Positions 36,162-46,300 of a stretch of DNA of 64,000 nucleotides are shown piece after piece. The stretch is from UBA8752 sp036159995 (GTDB lineage: Bacteria > Bacteroidota > Bacteroidia > Flavobacteriales_D > Sanyastnellaceae). The position numbers and the translations under genes were made by a program. Each line of letters opens with the position of its first letter. Position 1 is the stretch's first letter. Location of the stretch: positions 24,119-88,118 of the forward strand of contig JAYYEI010000002.1 in the NCBI GenBank assembly GCA_036159995.1, in the 5' to 3' direction. Below the pieces are notes generated by a model. That model made no database searches and was not told the DNA's origin. It saw only the letters and a list, made by a program, of their open reading frames with translations.

Positions 36162-37741
36162 CCCGCTTCCTCCTGCCTCTCTTCATGCTCGCTCTGGCCC
36201 TGCCAACGAGCGCACAGACTTTGAAACACACAGGGTCCGGCGTGCCATGGTCGAAGACCATTACGCCTGAGGACCTGTCCACCCACTTGCACATCCTCGC
36301 GGCAGACAGCATGGAGGGCCGGGAAACGGGAAAGCGAGGCCAGCGCATGGCTGCCGCGTACATCGCGGAGCACTTCAAGACCATTGGCCTGAAGGAGGTC
36401 AATGGGTCCTATTTCCAAGAGGTCCCGCTCAAGGTGTCCCAGCTCAAGGGCGGACTCTTGACGGCGGATGACCAGCAGTTCCTGTTCAAGCAGGATTGGG
36501 TCCCCTACCCCGGAATCGAGGTGTCGGATGTCGAGGGCAAGGCTGTGTTTGCCGGCTACGGCATTCAGGATCCGGAAGCGGGCTGGGACGATTACGCCGG
36601 TCTGGATGTGCAGGATCGGGTCGTGATTATCCTCGCCGGCGAGCCGGGCAGTGAGAAGAAGGGATATGAGCTAACGGGAACGAAGGAGCCGAGCCGGTGG
36701 AGCTCCATGCGCAATGCCAAGCGGGAGATTGCCGACAGCCTGGGAGCGGCGGCCATCATCGTGGTCACTGAGGAGTATGAGACGCTGAAGTCCCGATTTG
36801 TGCCTTGGCTCAGCCGGGAGCGGATGCGGTTGGATGTGGAACGGGAAGGTGCGGGAACGGATGTGCCCACCTTGTTGATGGCCCCGGAAGCTTTGCTGAC
36901 CATGACCGGCTGGAAATCCCTTGATTTCGCCCGCAAGAAGTGGCCCAAGCGCAAGCTGGACCCAGTGTCTTGGGGGTGGTGCAAATTGGCTCTCGCCCGA
37001 AAGGACGATCGGGTTGTGGCCCACAACGTATGGGGTTTGATTCCTGGGTCAGACAGCACGTTGTCCGATGAGATCGTGGTGCTGACGAGCCACTACGACC
37101 ACGTCGGCGTCGACAAGAGTGGAGACGTCTTCAATGGCGCCGATGACGACGGCAGTGGAACCGTGAGCCTGCTGGAAAACGCCCAGGCTTGGATGGAAGC
37201 CAAACTGGCTGGAGAGGGACCGCGCCGCACCGTGCTCTTCATCGCCTTCGTCGGTGAGGAGAAAGGCCTTCTGGGGTCCGAATGGTACAGCGACCACCCC
37301 GCATTCCCCCTCGAGCAGCACGTTTGTGACCTGAACATGGACATGGTGGGACGGGTGGATGAGGCCCACCCCGACGACGACCGGTACATCTATCTCATTG
37401 GCAGTGATAAACTGTCTAGCGAATTGCATGAAATCAGTGAGGCGGTGAACGCCGAGCACATCGGCATTGCGCTGGATTACACCTTCAATGCACCGGATGA
37501 TCCCAACCGCTTTTACTACCGGAGCGACCATTACAACTTCGCGAAGCACAACATCCCGGTGATCTTTTATTTCAGCGGGGTACACGAGGACTACCACGGA
37601 GTCGGAGACACGCCGGACAAAATCCTTTACCCGAAAATGTCGGAGATCGGACAGTTGGTGTTCCTCACCTCGTGGGAGGTGGCGAACCGCGACCAAAAGC
37701 TGGTCGTCGACCGCGTCAACGATTTTCCGACGGACCGCTGA
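36158..37741 (+). CDS. M28 family metallopeptidase, secreted
   Basis: A 527-residue exopeptidase with a signal peptide (FLLPLFMLALALPTSA), an inserted PA-like domain (about residues 120-250) and the M28 catalytic core. The zinc ligands and catalytic residues are in SHYDHVGVDKSGDVFNGADD, FVGEEKGLLGSEW and DLNMDMVGR. It should trim peptides in the periplasm. It is coupled to rpiB by a 4-bp overlap and overlaps the convergent TlpA-like gene by 26 bp. Confidence 0.93.
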   Translation: MTRFLLPLFMLALALPTSAQTLKHTGSGVPWSKTITPEDLSTHLHILAADSMEGRETGKRGQRMAAAYIAEHFKTIGLKEVNGSYFQEVPLKVSQLKGGLLTADDQQFLFKQDWVPYPGIEVSDVEGKAVFAGYGIQDPEAGWDDYAGLDVQDRVVIILAGEPGSEKKGYELTGTKEPSRWSSMRNAKREIADSLGAAAIIVVTEEYETLKSRFVPWLSRERMRLDVEREGAGTDVPTLLMAPEALLTMTGWKSLDFARKKWPKRKLDPVSWGWCKLALARKDDRVVAHNVWGLIPGSDSTLSDEIVVLTSHYDHVGVDKSGDVFNGADDDGSGTVSLLENAQAWMEAKLAGEGPRRTVLFIAFVGEEKGLLGSEWYSDHPAFPLEQHVCDLNMDMVGRVDEAHPDDDRYIYLIGSDKLSSELHEISEAVNAEHIGIALDYTFNAPDDPNRFYYRSDHYNFAKHNIPVIFYFSGVHEDYHGVGDTPDKILYPKMSEIGQLVFLTSWEVANRDQKLVVDRVNDFPTDR

Positions 37742-38939
37742 TCGCCGCGGCAAAGCGGGCGATTTCGAGGTCGTGGGCGGGTCCCATGGCGGGTCCGTTG
37801 AATCCGCTGTGGATCCAGGGCTCGGCTTGGTCTGGTGAGGACACGACGGAGGTCGGGAAACTGACCACCCGGTCGAGGAAGGGCAACGCCTCCTGGGCCC
37901 TCACTTTGGACGCGGGTCCAATGAGCCGCATACGCCACCGGTCGCCGAAGCGGGTCACCCCCATCTGCTCGGCATAGCGGCGAAGTCGGGCCAACGCCGC
38001 ATCGCCCCCTCCTTCGCGGTCCAATCCGCGCTCGAAGGCCAGGGTGTGCACCTGCAGGTCCGGAAACCGCTCCATCATGGAGACGAGCAGGCGGTGCTCA
38101 TCCATGCAATTCGGACACCACGAGCCCATGACGCTGAGGACATGCACGCCGTCGGATGGACCGGCTGTCCAGTGTACGCTGTCTCCTTGCAGGTCAAGAC
38201 CGGCATACTGCACAGGCTGTCCGGTCCAGGACGCGATCGGAGCGTCTTCCAAGGAGGAGGAAGAGGGGTCCACCGGCCGGCCGGAAAAGGAGGTCGCGTA
38301 GTGGTTTCCACTGTGGAACACCCCACCCCGGATGGAACCATCTGCATCAAGCGAACCGGCGAACCGGAACAAGTGGGCGCCGTCGAAGGTCTGCAGGATC
38401 AGCTCGCTGCCGGTCAACGTGCCGTGCAGGTGCCGAAAGTCGCCGGTGGCCGTGGCGATGCTGCCGCGGCATCGGCCTTCTGATTGCTGGAGGAAAAGCT
38501 GGCCGAACCAAGGATCATCCTCGCCGAAAGTCAAGGCCCAAGACAGGGTGTCCTCCCTCCATTCGGGGCTTTGCTGGGCGCGACGGCGTTCCCAACGGGC
38601 GGCCACGCGGTATTCCCGGGGTCGGAGCACGTCGTGCCAGTGTCCGGTGTCGTTGGTGAGGGAAAGGGTGCCATCGAAGACCGGAATCGACCACAGGCCC
38701 GGGTGGGCGTCCAGCGGGGCCAAAGCCAATTCCTCCTGGTCATTGCGAAGCATCAAGGTATCCCCCACCCATTCGCCGGGAATCGCGGCGGTTGTGCTGT
38801 CGTTCAGGTCGAAGAGAAGGACGCCCTTGGTGTCTGTCTTTTCGGCTTCAGACGGTCCACCAGAGGCGCAGCGGGAAAGCAAAACGACCACGACAGCCGC
38901 CGCCATCATGGTCGTTCCGAATCGGGATAAGCCGGCCAT
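37716..38939 (-). CDS. TlpA-like thioredoxin-fold lipoprotein
   Basis: A 407-residue protein. The N-terminus from 38939 gives a signal peptide with a lipobox-like LSRC (about residue 23). A beta-rich domain occupies about residues 40-270, and a TlpA/AhpC-type thioredoxin fold follows with the redox pair in GSWCPNCMDEH. Such proteins reduce periplasmic disulfides, for example in cytochrome c assembly, and Bacteroidota have many of them with an added N-terminal domain. The start codon overlaps the stop of the dehydrogenase gene (TAATG), so translation is coupled. Confidence 0.82.
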   Translation of the reverse strand: MAGLSRFGTTMMAAAVVVVLLSRCASGGPSEAEKTDTKGVLLFDLNDSTTAAIPGEWVGDTLMLRNDQEELALAPLDAHPGLWSIPVFDGTLSLTNDTGHWHDVLRPREYRVAARWERRRAQQSPEWREDTLSWALTFGEDDPWFGQLFLQQSEGRCRGSIATATGDFRHLHGTLTGSELILQTFDGAHLFRFAGSLDADGSIRGGVFHSGNHYATSFSGRPVDPSSSSLEDAPIASWTGQPVQYAGLDLQGDSVHWTAGPSDGVHVLSVMGSWCPNCMDEHRLLVSMMERFPDLQVHTLAFERGLDREGGGDAALARLRRYAEQMGVTRFGDRWRMRLIGPASKVRAQEALPFLDRVVSFPTSVVSSPDQAEPWIHSGFNGPAMGPAHDLEIARFAAAISGPSENR

Positions 38940-40471
38940 TAGAGGTCGAACTTGATGCCCTGGGCGAGCGGGAGCTCGGTGCTGTAGTTGATGGTGTTGG
39001 TCTGCCGGCGCATGTAAGCCTTCCAAGCGTCGCTGCCGGATTCACGGCCACCACCGGTTTCCTTTTCACCACCGAAGGCGCCCCCGATCTCGGCTCCGCT
39101 GGTGCCGATGTTGACGTTGGCGATGCCGCAGTCGCTGCCGGCCGCAGAGAGAAAGCGCTCTGCACTGCGCAGGTTGGTGGTCATAATGGCAGAGGACAAC
39201 CCCTGCACCACGCCATTCTGCATGGCGATGGCCTCATCGAGGGTCTCATACTTCATCACGTACAGGATGGGGGCAAACGTCTCGTGCTGGACGATGGCCA
39301 TGTCGTTGGTTGCTTCGGCAATGGCTGGTTTGACGTAGCATCCGGAGGCGTACTCCCCCCCTTCCAAGACGCCGCCTTCCACGAGGATGCGTCCCCCTTG
39401 GGCGACGACATCCTGGAGGGCCTTCTCGTACATGTGCACGGCATCGTGGTCAATGAGCGGGCCGACGTGGTTGTTTTCATCGAGCGGAGAGCCGATGCGG
39501 AGCTGGCCATAGGCCTTGGTGATGGCGGCCACCACCTTGTCATAAATGCTGCTGTGGATGATGAGCCTGCGGGTGGAAGTGCAGCGCTGGCCACAGGTTC
39601 CCACGGCGCCAAACACGGTTCCAGGAACGACCATTTTGAGGTCGGCATCGGGCTCGACGATGATGGCGTTGTTGCCTCCGAGCTCCAGCAGGCTCTTGCC
39701 GAGGCGCGCTGCGACGGCTTGGGCGACAATCTTGCCCATTCGGATGGATCCCGTCGCGGAAATCAGGGCCACGCGCTTGTCGTGGGTCATCATTTCACCG
39801 ACGGTATAATCGCCCTGGATGATGCAGGACAAGCCTTCGGGCACATGATCCATGTCCCGGGTGACTTCATTCCAGATGTTCTGGCAGGCCACAGCGGTGA
39901 GCGGAGTCTTCTCGGAGGGCTTCCAAATGCAGGCGTTTCCGCACACCCAAGCAATGGCTGTGTTCCAGTTCCACACGGCCACTGGGAAGTTGAAGGCGCT
40001 GATGATGCCAACAACGCCAAGAGGGTGCCACTGCTCGTACATGCGGTGCCCCGGACGCTCGGAATGCATGGTGAGTCCGTAGAGCTGGCGGGACAGACCG
40101 ACGGCAAAGTCACAGATGTCAATCATCTCCTGGACCTCGCCCAATCCTTCCTGCAGGCTCTTTCCCATTTCGTACGACACGAGGGCTCCGAGCGCATCCT
40201 TGTGCTTCCTCAGGGCTTCGCCGTAGAGGCGGACGACTTCTCCGCGCTGTGGGGCTGGCACGTGACGCCAGGCCTTACCGGCTTCGGTCGCTGCAGCAAT
40301 GACCTTTTCGTAATCATCGGCTGAACACACGCCTGTGGCTCCAATGGTGTTCCCGTCCACGGGGCTGGTGCTGACAATCTGGGATCCAACGGAAGAAGAG
40401 GACTGACCGATTTGGACACCGGCATTGGCGTCGCTGAGTCCAAGTTGGTCGAGATGGGGCTTCATGTTCAT
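38939..40471 (-). CDS. Aldehyde dehydrogenase, ALDH7 / piperideine-6-carboxylate type
   Basis: A 510-residue NAD(P)-dependent enzyme. The catalytic Cys is in CGQRCTSTRR and the Glu in LLELGGNNAIIV. HSERPGHRMYEQWHPLGVVG and AFNFPVAVWNWNTA are typical of the antiquitin (ALDH7) group, which oxidises aminoadipate semialdehyde in lysine breakdown. The neighbouring genes give no pathway. A TACCTTCG box lies 21-28 bp upstream, and the gene overlaps the TlpA-like gene by one base. Confidence 0.93.
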   Translation of the reverse strand: MNMKPHLDQLGLSDANAGVQIGQSSSSVGSQIVSTSPVDGNTIGATGVCSADDYEKVIAAATEAGKAWRHVPAPQRGEVVRLYGEALRKHKDALGALVSYEMGKSLQEGLGEVQEMIDICDFAVGLSRQLYGLTMHSERPGHRMYEQWHPLGVVGIISAFNFPVAVWNWNTAIAWVCGNACIWKPSEKTPLTAVACQNIWNEVTRDMDHVPEGLSCIIQGDYTVGEMMTHDKRVALISATGSIRMGKIVAQAVAARLGKSLLELGGNNAIIVEPDADLKMVVPGTVFGAVGTCGQRCTSTRRLIIHSSIYDKVVAAITKAYGQLRIGSPLDENNHVGPLIDHDAVHMYEKALQDVVAQGGRILVEGGVLEGGEYASGCYVKPAIAEATNDMAIVQHETFAPILYVMKYETLDEAIAMQNGVVQGLSSAIMTTNLRSAERFLSAAGSDCGIANVNIGTSGAEIGGAFGGEKETGGGRESGSDAWKAYMRRQTNTINYSTELPLAQGIKFDL

Positions 40472-40491
40472 GGTGGCGGAATTGCGTCGCG

Positions 40492-40499
40492 AAGGTACG
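40492..40499 (-). promoter_or_regulatory. Promoter -7-like box of the ALDH gene
   Basis: TACCTTCG on the coding strand, 20 bp before the ATG at 40471. The region between it and mnmG (40500-40655) is AT-rich at first, then G-rich, and contains parS site 1. Confidence 0.4.
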
Positions 40500-40639
40500 T
40501 GGCAGCTCTGCCTCCCCTTGATTTTCTTTATTTTGTTGAAAATCAGTGGTTTGTGTTTTTTTGCGAACTCGATTGAGTCGGGACTTTGGTTCGGGAAGCG
40601 GTCTGGGGCCGTTTATGGGCGGTTTCTGGGTCTCGCGAG

Positions 40640-40655
40640 TGTTCCACGTGGAACG
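40640..40655. promoter_or_regulatory. parS-like site 1 (ParB binding)
   Basis: TGTTCCACGTGGAACG, a palindrome around CACGTG that matches the parS consensus TGTTYCACGTGRAACA in 15 of 16 bases. It abuts the mnmG stop codon at 40656. Confidence 0.8.
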
Positions 40656-42497
40656 TTATCGACCGAGGTAGAGCATCAGGACGTTCAGGTCTGAGGCAGA
40701 GATTCCGCTGATGCGTCCGGCTTCTCCCAGAGTCTTGGGGCGGAGATCGTCCAATTTTTGTCTGGCCTCCATGCTCAGTGAGGTGAGTCGGGAATACTCC
40801 AGGTCGTCTGGGATGTGAAGCGCGCCCATTGTTTTCATGCGGTCTGCCTGCTCCTGTTCTTTCTCGATGTAGCCCCGGTACTTGATGGTGGTTTCCACGT
40901 GCTGAATCCAAGATGGAGGCATGTCTCCCGTATTCACTGGGAGTTGGTCGATGTGGATGTGGGGCCGGCTGATGAGTTTGGACCAGCGTGTTTTTTGTTT
41001 GATTGGTTGACTGCCGGCCGCGTTGAGGGCTGGGTTGACTGCTTCTGGATCGGCTGAGGTGGTCTTTAGTTCTTTTTCCAAGGCGGCCATTTGGTTCTGT
41101 TTCACGTGGAACATTGACCAGGCGTCTTCTTGAATTAGGCCGAGTTCGTGGCCTTTGGGGGTGAGCCGTTGGTCGGCGTTGTCTTGGCGCAGCAGGATGC
41201 GGTACTCTGCTCGGCTAGTGAACATGCGGTAGGGCTCGTCGGTGCCTTTTGTGATGAGATCATCAATGAGAACGCCGATATACGCTTCATCGCGTCCCAG
41301 TGTGAAGTCGGCTTGGTTTGTGTTCTTGAGGTGGGCGTTGATGCCTGCGATGAGCCCTTGGCACGCGGCTTCCTCGTATCCCGTGGTCCCGTTGATTTGG
41401 CCTGCGAAGTAGAGGTTGGCCAGGTTCCTGGTTTCAAGGGTGTGATGCAGTTGTGTCGGGGGGAAGTAGTCGTACTCCACAGCATATCCGGGACGGAACA
41501 TTCTTGCGTGTTCCAGCCCTGGAATTTGTCGCATGGCGGCCAGTTGTGCCTCTTTGGGAAGTGAGGTGGAGAACCCGTTCAAGTATGTTTCGACGGTATG
41601 CCTGCCCTCAGGTTCGATGAAGATTTGATGACGGTCCTTGTCGGCGAAGCGGTGGATCTTGTCTTCAATGCTGGGGCAGTAGCGCGGCCCTTTGCCCGTG
41701 ATGGCGCCGCTAAATAGAGGGCTGTCAGCCAGGCTGTCTTGGAGAATCTCGTGGACACTCGGGTTGGTGTACGTGATGTGACAGGGTTGCTGGTTGCTCA
41801 GGTCTGGTGATTCAAAGTGGCTGAAGGCTTCCGTGGCCTCGTCGCCGTGTTGGACTTCTGTTTTGCTGAAGTCGATGCTCCGTCCGTCAATGCGTGGAGG
41901 TGTTCCCGTTTTCATGCGACCGGTCAGGAAGCCATGATCGGCGAGTTGTTGTGTGATGCCTTCGGCAGCGCGCTCTCCAGATCGCCCCCCTTGGAATTGC
42001 TGGCGTCCCAGGTGGATGCGTCCTTGGAGAAAGGTGCCTGAAGTCAGGATGGTCGATTGAGCGTAAATGTCAACGCCGAGTTGTGTTCTGACACCGCGAA
42101 CGGAGCCGTTCTGGATGATCAGAGTCGTGACCATGTCTTGCCACAGGTGGATGTTGGGGTGGGCCTCCAAGGTCATTCGCCATTCATTGGCAAAGGCGTG
42201 TCGATCGTTTTGTGTCCGGGGAGACCACATGGCAGGGCCTTTCGAACGGTTCAGCATCCGGAATTGAATGGCGCTTCGGTCCGAAATGCGGCCGCTCATG
42301 CCGCCTAGAGCGTCCACCTCTCGAAGGATTTGGCCTTTGGCAACACCACCCATGGCTGGATTGCAGCTCATCGCCCCAATGGTGGTCAGGTTCATAGTGA
42401 TGAGCAGGACTTTGCTGCCCATTTGCGCTGCGGCGTGAGCGGCTTCGTTGCCGGCGTGTCCGCCCCCGACTACGAGGACGTCATAGGATTCTAGCAT
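40656..42497 (-). CDS. mnmG: tRNA uridine-5-carboxymethylaminomethyl modification enzyme MnmG (GidA)
   Basis: A 613-residue FAD protein that, with MnmE, adds the carboxymethylaminomethyl group to U34 of several tRNAs. The FAD-binding start (VLVVGGGHAGNEAAHAAAQM) and the conserved CNPAMGGVAKGQILREVDALGG are complete, as is the C-terminal helical domain. The base composition is lower in GC than the neighbours, and the plus strand is strongly G-rich although the gene is on the minus strand. mnmG (gidA) is often close to the replication origin. One parS site lies inside it and one at each end. Confidence 0.98.
   Translation of the reverse strand: MLESYDVLVVGGGHAGNEAAHAAAQMGSKVLLITMNLTTIGAMSCNPAMGGVAKGQILREVDALGGMSGRISDRSAIQFRMLNRSKGPAMWSPRTQNDRHAFANEWRMTLEAHPNIHLWQDMVTTLIIQNGSVRGVRTQLGVDIYAQSTILTSGTFLQGRIHLGRQQFQGGRSGERAAEGITQQLADHGFLTGRMKTGTPPRIDGRSIDFSKTEVQHGDEATEAFSHFESPDLSNQQPCHITYTNPSVHEILQDSLADSPLFSGAITGKGPRYCPSIEDKIHRFADKDRHQIFIEPEGRHTVETYLNGFSTSLPKEAQLAAMRQIPGLEHARMFRPGYAVEYDYFPPTQLHHTLETRNLANLYFAGQINGTTGYEEAACQGLIAGINAHLKNTNQADFTLGRDEAYIGVLIDDLITKGTDEPYRMFTSRAEYRILLRQDNADQRLTPKGHELGLIQEDAWSMFHVKQNQMAALEKELKTTSADPEAVNPALNAAGSQPIKQKTRWSKLISRPHIHIDQLPVNTGDMPPSWIQHVETTIKYRGYIEKEQEQADRMKTMGALHIPDDLEYSRLTSLSMEARQKLDDLRPKTLGEAGRISGISASDLNVLMLYLGR
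41098..41113. promoter_or_regulatory. parS-like site 2, inside mnmG
   Basis: TGTTTCACGTGGAACA fits the consensus TGTTYCACGTGRAACA in all 16 bases. It lies in coding sequence, as parS sites often do. Confidence 0.85.
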
Positions 42498-42503
42498 GGT
42501 GGG

Positions 42504-42519
42504 AGTTCCACGTGGAACA
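42504..42519. promoter_or_regulatory. parS-like site 3, between ybeY and mnmG
   Basis: AGTTCCACGTGGAACA matches the consensus in 15 of 16 bases. It fills most of the 22-bp space between the mnmG start and the ybeY stop. Confidence 0.8.
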
Positions 42520-42960
42520 TCAGGGGGTAAGGAAGGTTCGTTGGAGGAGCCAGAGGTCTTCAGCGCGCCTCATTTCTGCCTTCGATTGAGGGGTGTCATC
42601 CTGCAATCCGGTTAGGTGCAGAACTCCGTGGGCCATGACGCGATGGAGTTCGTCCAATGGGTTGGAATTCAGTTGTTTGGCGTTGTCTCTGGTGCGGTCG
42701 ATGGAGATCACGATGTCCGCGGTGAGTCCGTGTGCTGATGGAGTGGGAAACGTGAGGATGTCGGTGTAGTAGTTGTGATCCAAGTGTTTCCGGTTGAGGG
42801 ACAGCATCTCATCATCGTTGGTGAAGAGAAAGTTGAGTTCACCGATGTCATGTCCATTCGCCTTAGCGCAATCCTGGATCCAGGAGCGAACGGCGGCGCG
42901 CTGGGCGAGCCGAAAAGGCGTGTTGAGGAACTGGAAGGTGATGGTGCCCGAGGCGTTCAC
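42520..42960 (-). CDS. ybeY: rRNA maturation RNase YbeY
   Basis: A 146-residue single-strand-specific endonuclease acting in 16S rRNA 3' end maturation and ribosome quality control. The zinc motif is HGVLHLTGLQDD: the first two histidines match the family, and Asp takes the place of the usual third His, as I recall from other Bacteroidota. LNFLFTNDDEMLSLNRKHLD is also typical. It is located between the anti-sigma-like ATPase (4-bp overlap) and mnmG, an order common in Bacteroidota. Confidence 0.94.
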   Translation of the reverse strand: MNASGTITFQFLNTPFRLAQRAAVRSWIQDCAKANGHDIGELNFLFTNDDEMLSLNRKHLDHNYYTDILTFPTPSAHGLTADIVISIDRTRDNAKQLNSNPLDELHRVMAHGVLHLTGLQDDTPQSKAEMRRAEDLWLLQRTFLTP

Positions 42961-43385
42961 TGAGCAGCAGCGGGCTGGGGGAGGGCGTTCTCGAAGCGAA
43001 GAATGGCCACGCGGCCGAGCTCTTCGAATTCGCAGGTGTCTGCGAGTTGGCGCATGAGAAAGACACCGCGACCGTTTGGCTTCTCAAGGTTCTCGGGGGC
43101 GGTGGGGTCGGGGATGTTGTCGAAGTCGAAACCAGGTCCCTGATCCGCCACGCGGAACTCAAGAATGGGCCCCTCCGTTCGCACTTCGATGTCGACCATC
43201 TTGCTGGCATCCAATTTGTTGCCGTGAACAACCGCATTGTTGACCGCTTCGGTCATCGCGATGAGGATTTCCCCGTAATGGGTCTCCTCGACTCCGAATT
43301 CCTCACAGAGCCCATTAATGAGCCCTTCGACTTCGGTGATGCCTTCCATGCGGGAGGCAATCTGCAATTTTCTCACTTCGGCCAT
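42957..43385 (-). CDS. Anti-sigma-factor-like ATP-binding protein (HATPase_c_2)
   Basis: A 142-residue protein with a single GHKL ATPase domain of the RsbW/SpoIIAB type: MTEAVNNAVVHGN (N-box), VADQGPGFDF (G1) and NGRGVFLMRQLAD (G2). It has no HisKA part. In Firmicutes such proteins bind and phosphorylate an anti-anti-sigma factor; the partner in Bacteroidota is not known. It lies 9 bp after the DUF4175 gene and overlaps ybeY by 4 bp. Confidence 0.9.
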   Translation of the reverse strand: MAEVRKLQIASRMEGITEVEGLINGLCEEFGVEETHYGEILIAMTEAVNNAVVHGNKLDASKMVDIEVRTEGPILEFRVADQGPGFDFDNIPDPTAPENLEKPNGRGVFLMRQLADTCEFEELGRVAILRFENALPQPAAAQ

Positions 43386-43394
43386 GCTGTGGAT

Positions 43395-46300
43395 TCACTC
43401 CTTGTTCGGGACTTCCAAAGTATTGAAATAATCGTTGACGCGGAGCTTGTAGTAGGGGGTGAGGTCCGCGGGGACGGTTCTGAGCAGCTCGATTTCTTGG
43501 GCCTTTTTCCGCTGGTATTCCTCTAAGCTCGGGGGCAGTTCTGTCGGGGTTTCCCGTGCTGTGCGGGATTCCCGCTCCTCCTTCTCGCCCCGGACGCGTT
43601 CGGCATTCTCTGCCTTGAGCAGCCGGGTGAGGATGTCCTGCTGGCGCTCCAACGTGAGCTGATCGAGCTCGCCGTTGACGATGTCCTTCTCGATTTCCTC
43701 CATCTCCTTGGCGATGCCCTCGAGGCCGTTTCCAGTGCCGGAGCCGTCTTCATTGAGCTGTCTTCCAAGCTCATGGGTCATCTGTCGAATGGCGGCCTGC
43801 TGGGCGGCCATCTGGGCGAGTTCCTTGCTGAGTCCCCGCTTGCCTTCTTTCCCCTCTCCCTTGTTGAAGCCTTTCATCTTCTCCTTCATGCGCTCGAGCT
43901 GCTTGGAGAGCGACTGCTGCATGCCCTTGATCTGCTTGGCGCTGGGGGAGGGTTTGGAGCCGCTTCCGCCGGGCTTTTCGCAGTTTCCTGTGCCCGGTTT
44001 GTTGCAGCTGGATTCATTCTGCATCTGCTGGAGCACCTCGTCCAGCAGCAGGGCGAGGTTGTTGAAGGAGGTCATCACATACTGCTGGTTGGTTGTGATG
44101 ATGCCGGTTTCGCGGTCCGTGAATCCGTCGAGGGCCTGGCCCATGTGCAGGTTGACGAGGCTGATTTCGCGGTTCACGATGCTCTGGAGCTGCGTGATGC
44201 GCTTGCTGAGGGCAAACAGGCTGTCCTTCACCATTTCCGCATCGTCCTTGAGTTTGCGTTGGAACTGGCCGTGCGTCACGTAGCGCGGGTCGTCCTTCTG
44301 GGTGTCCTCCACAGCGGCCATGAGGTCCTCCTCATCGAAGGACAGCGTGATGATGTTCTCGAGCAGCGCACGCAGCGCCTCCATGTCCTCCTCCATGGAC
44401 TCCTGCTCCTGTTGTTGCATGGCGCTCTCCATCTGCTGGGCCATCTGCTGCATTTTCCCGGCTGCGTTCTTTTGGCTCTCCGAGGCCTTCTTCTCCTTGC
44501 CGCTGTCCAGTTTTTCCCCGGCGTCCTCCATGCTCTCCTCGATCTCCTTCTGAAGCTCCTCCATCATGGGCATGCCATTGGGGTTCTCCAGCTCCTCGTT
44601 GAGTTTCTTGGCGTCGTCCAGTGCCTCCTGGATCTTGTCGAATTCCTGATCGAGTGAGTCCTGCTTCGCTTTGAGGTCTTCTTCCGGGGTTTTGCCTTCT
44701 GCCGTCTCCTCAGCAAGCTTCTCCTGTTCCTCTGCCAGTTTTTCGAGGTCGGAGATGGCCTCCTCCATCTTTTGCTCCCACTGGAGCTGCTTGAATTGCT
44801 CGAGCGCCCGGTCCAATTCCTGCTCCAGGGCTTCCTGGTCGAGGTCCATTTGCTCGAGTTGCTCCTCGATCTTTTCCTTGTCGCCCTCCTCGAGCTGCTC
44901 CATAAGCTCCCGGAGCTCGTCGAACATCTGCTGGAGTTCGTCCGTCATGACCTCGTCCATGAGCTTCTGGAGCTCTTCTTGCTTCTTTTGCAACGCTTCG
45001 TTGGGCTGCTCGAATTCGGCCTGCAGCTCGTTCTTCTTCCGGTTCTCCTGCTGCATGCGCTCGACCTCCTCCTTCAAGGCCTCCTGTTGCTTCAGCAACT
45101 CCTCCAGTGCGGCTTTTTCCTCCCAGCCGAGTTCTTCCTCCTCCATGAGTTCGCGGCGGAGCTCCCGCATCTCCTCCCGCAGGCGGCGGGCCTCCTCAAG
45201 GTTGGCCTCGAGCGCCGCCGTGAGTTCCGTATCAGCACTGTCCAATTGTTGCGCGAGTTCCTCGGCTGTGGGGGCCTGGTGGACGAAGGTGCGCGACTGC
45301 GTCATCTTGGGGCCGTTCACCCCGTCATTGTCCCGGATTTCGAACCAATACTCGACTTCATCGCCCAGGCCGATGCCGGCTTCCGAGAGGTCCCAGAGGT
45401 GAATGAAGCCATCCTCGCGACCGGAAGGCCGGTCGAGGTCGAGGGATTCGCGGTCAGCTCCCTTCAGGCGGTAGACAAAGCGCAGGGAGGTGAAGCCGTA
45501 GTCGTCCTGCACCAGGCCATTGAAGGCGATGCGGTTGAGGGTCAAACTGTCGGGGAGCTCCACGACGCGGATGGTGGGCCTCCGGTCGGCGATGGTGCGC
45601 AGGCGGTACCGAACGGAATCTTCATCACGGACGTCGCTGGATCGGGGATGGAAGGCATAGCTCAGGTCCTCCTGGGCGGTGCGGTTGAAGCTGAACCGGT
45701 TGTCCACGTCGGGCTCGAGATCTTCCCGTTCTCCTCCCCAGCGCAGGCCGAGCCGGTCGGCATGGCGTGTGCCGAGCTGGAAGGACAGGATGCTGCCCTC
45801 GGGCACATCGAGGTCCCCCTCATTGCGTTGCTCGAACGGCGGGAGCCCCGTGTGGGTTGGTGGACGTACTGACACCTTCAGGTCCTGCAGCTCGGGGCGG
45901 GGCAGGACGGTGAGGACAAGGTCGAGTGCCGGTGTGCCGGGGGCGGAGACGACGAGGTCCATGGTTTCCCGGACGGCGCGGAACGTGTGCTCCCACGCCC
46001 CGTCACCGCTGCGCTCCATCCGAAAGCGGCCGTCTCCGGCCTGCACCTCGACCCGCGCGGGCACCACGGTGCCGACTGTGCGGATGGTCAGAGTGTAGTC
46101 TGTGCGAGCAATGGTGCGGAGGTCGCCATCGTGGACGAGGCGGAAGTCCGGCATGTCGAGGGCTTCCGTCCGGTGGTGGATCAACCGGTCCGTCGGGGCC
46201 TCCATCGCCTCCGGCAGGGCCAGATACAGTCCGGCGAACAGGGCGATGGGGGGGAGGACGAACTTCAGGTAGCGCCGGTTCTCGCCAAAGTCCACCGCGG

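Noticed and set aside
40656..42960. Lower GC of mnmG and ybeY as a sign of recent transfer
   Set aside because: Both are core genes in the usual Bacteroidota order. Lower GC near a replication origin is a simpler explanation.
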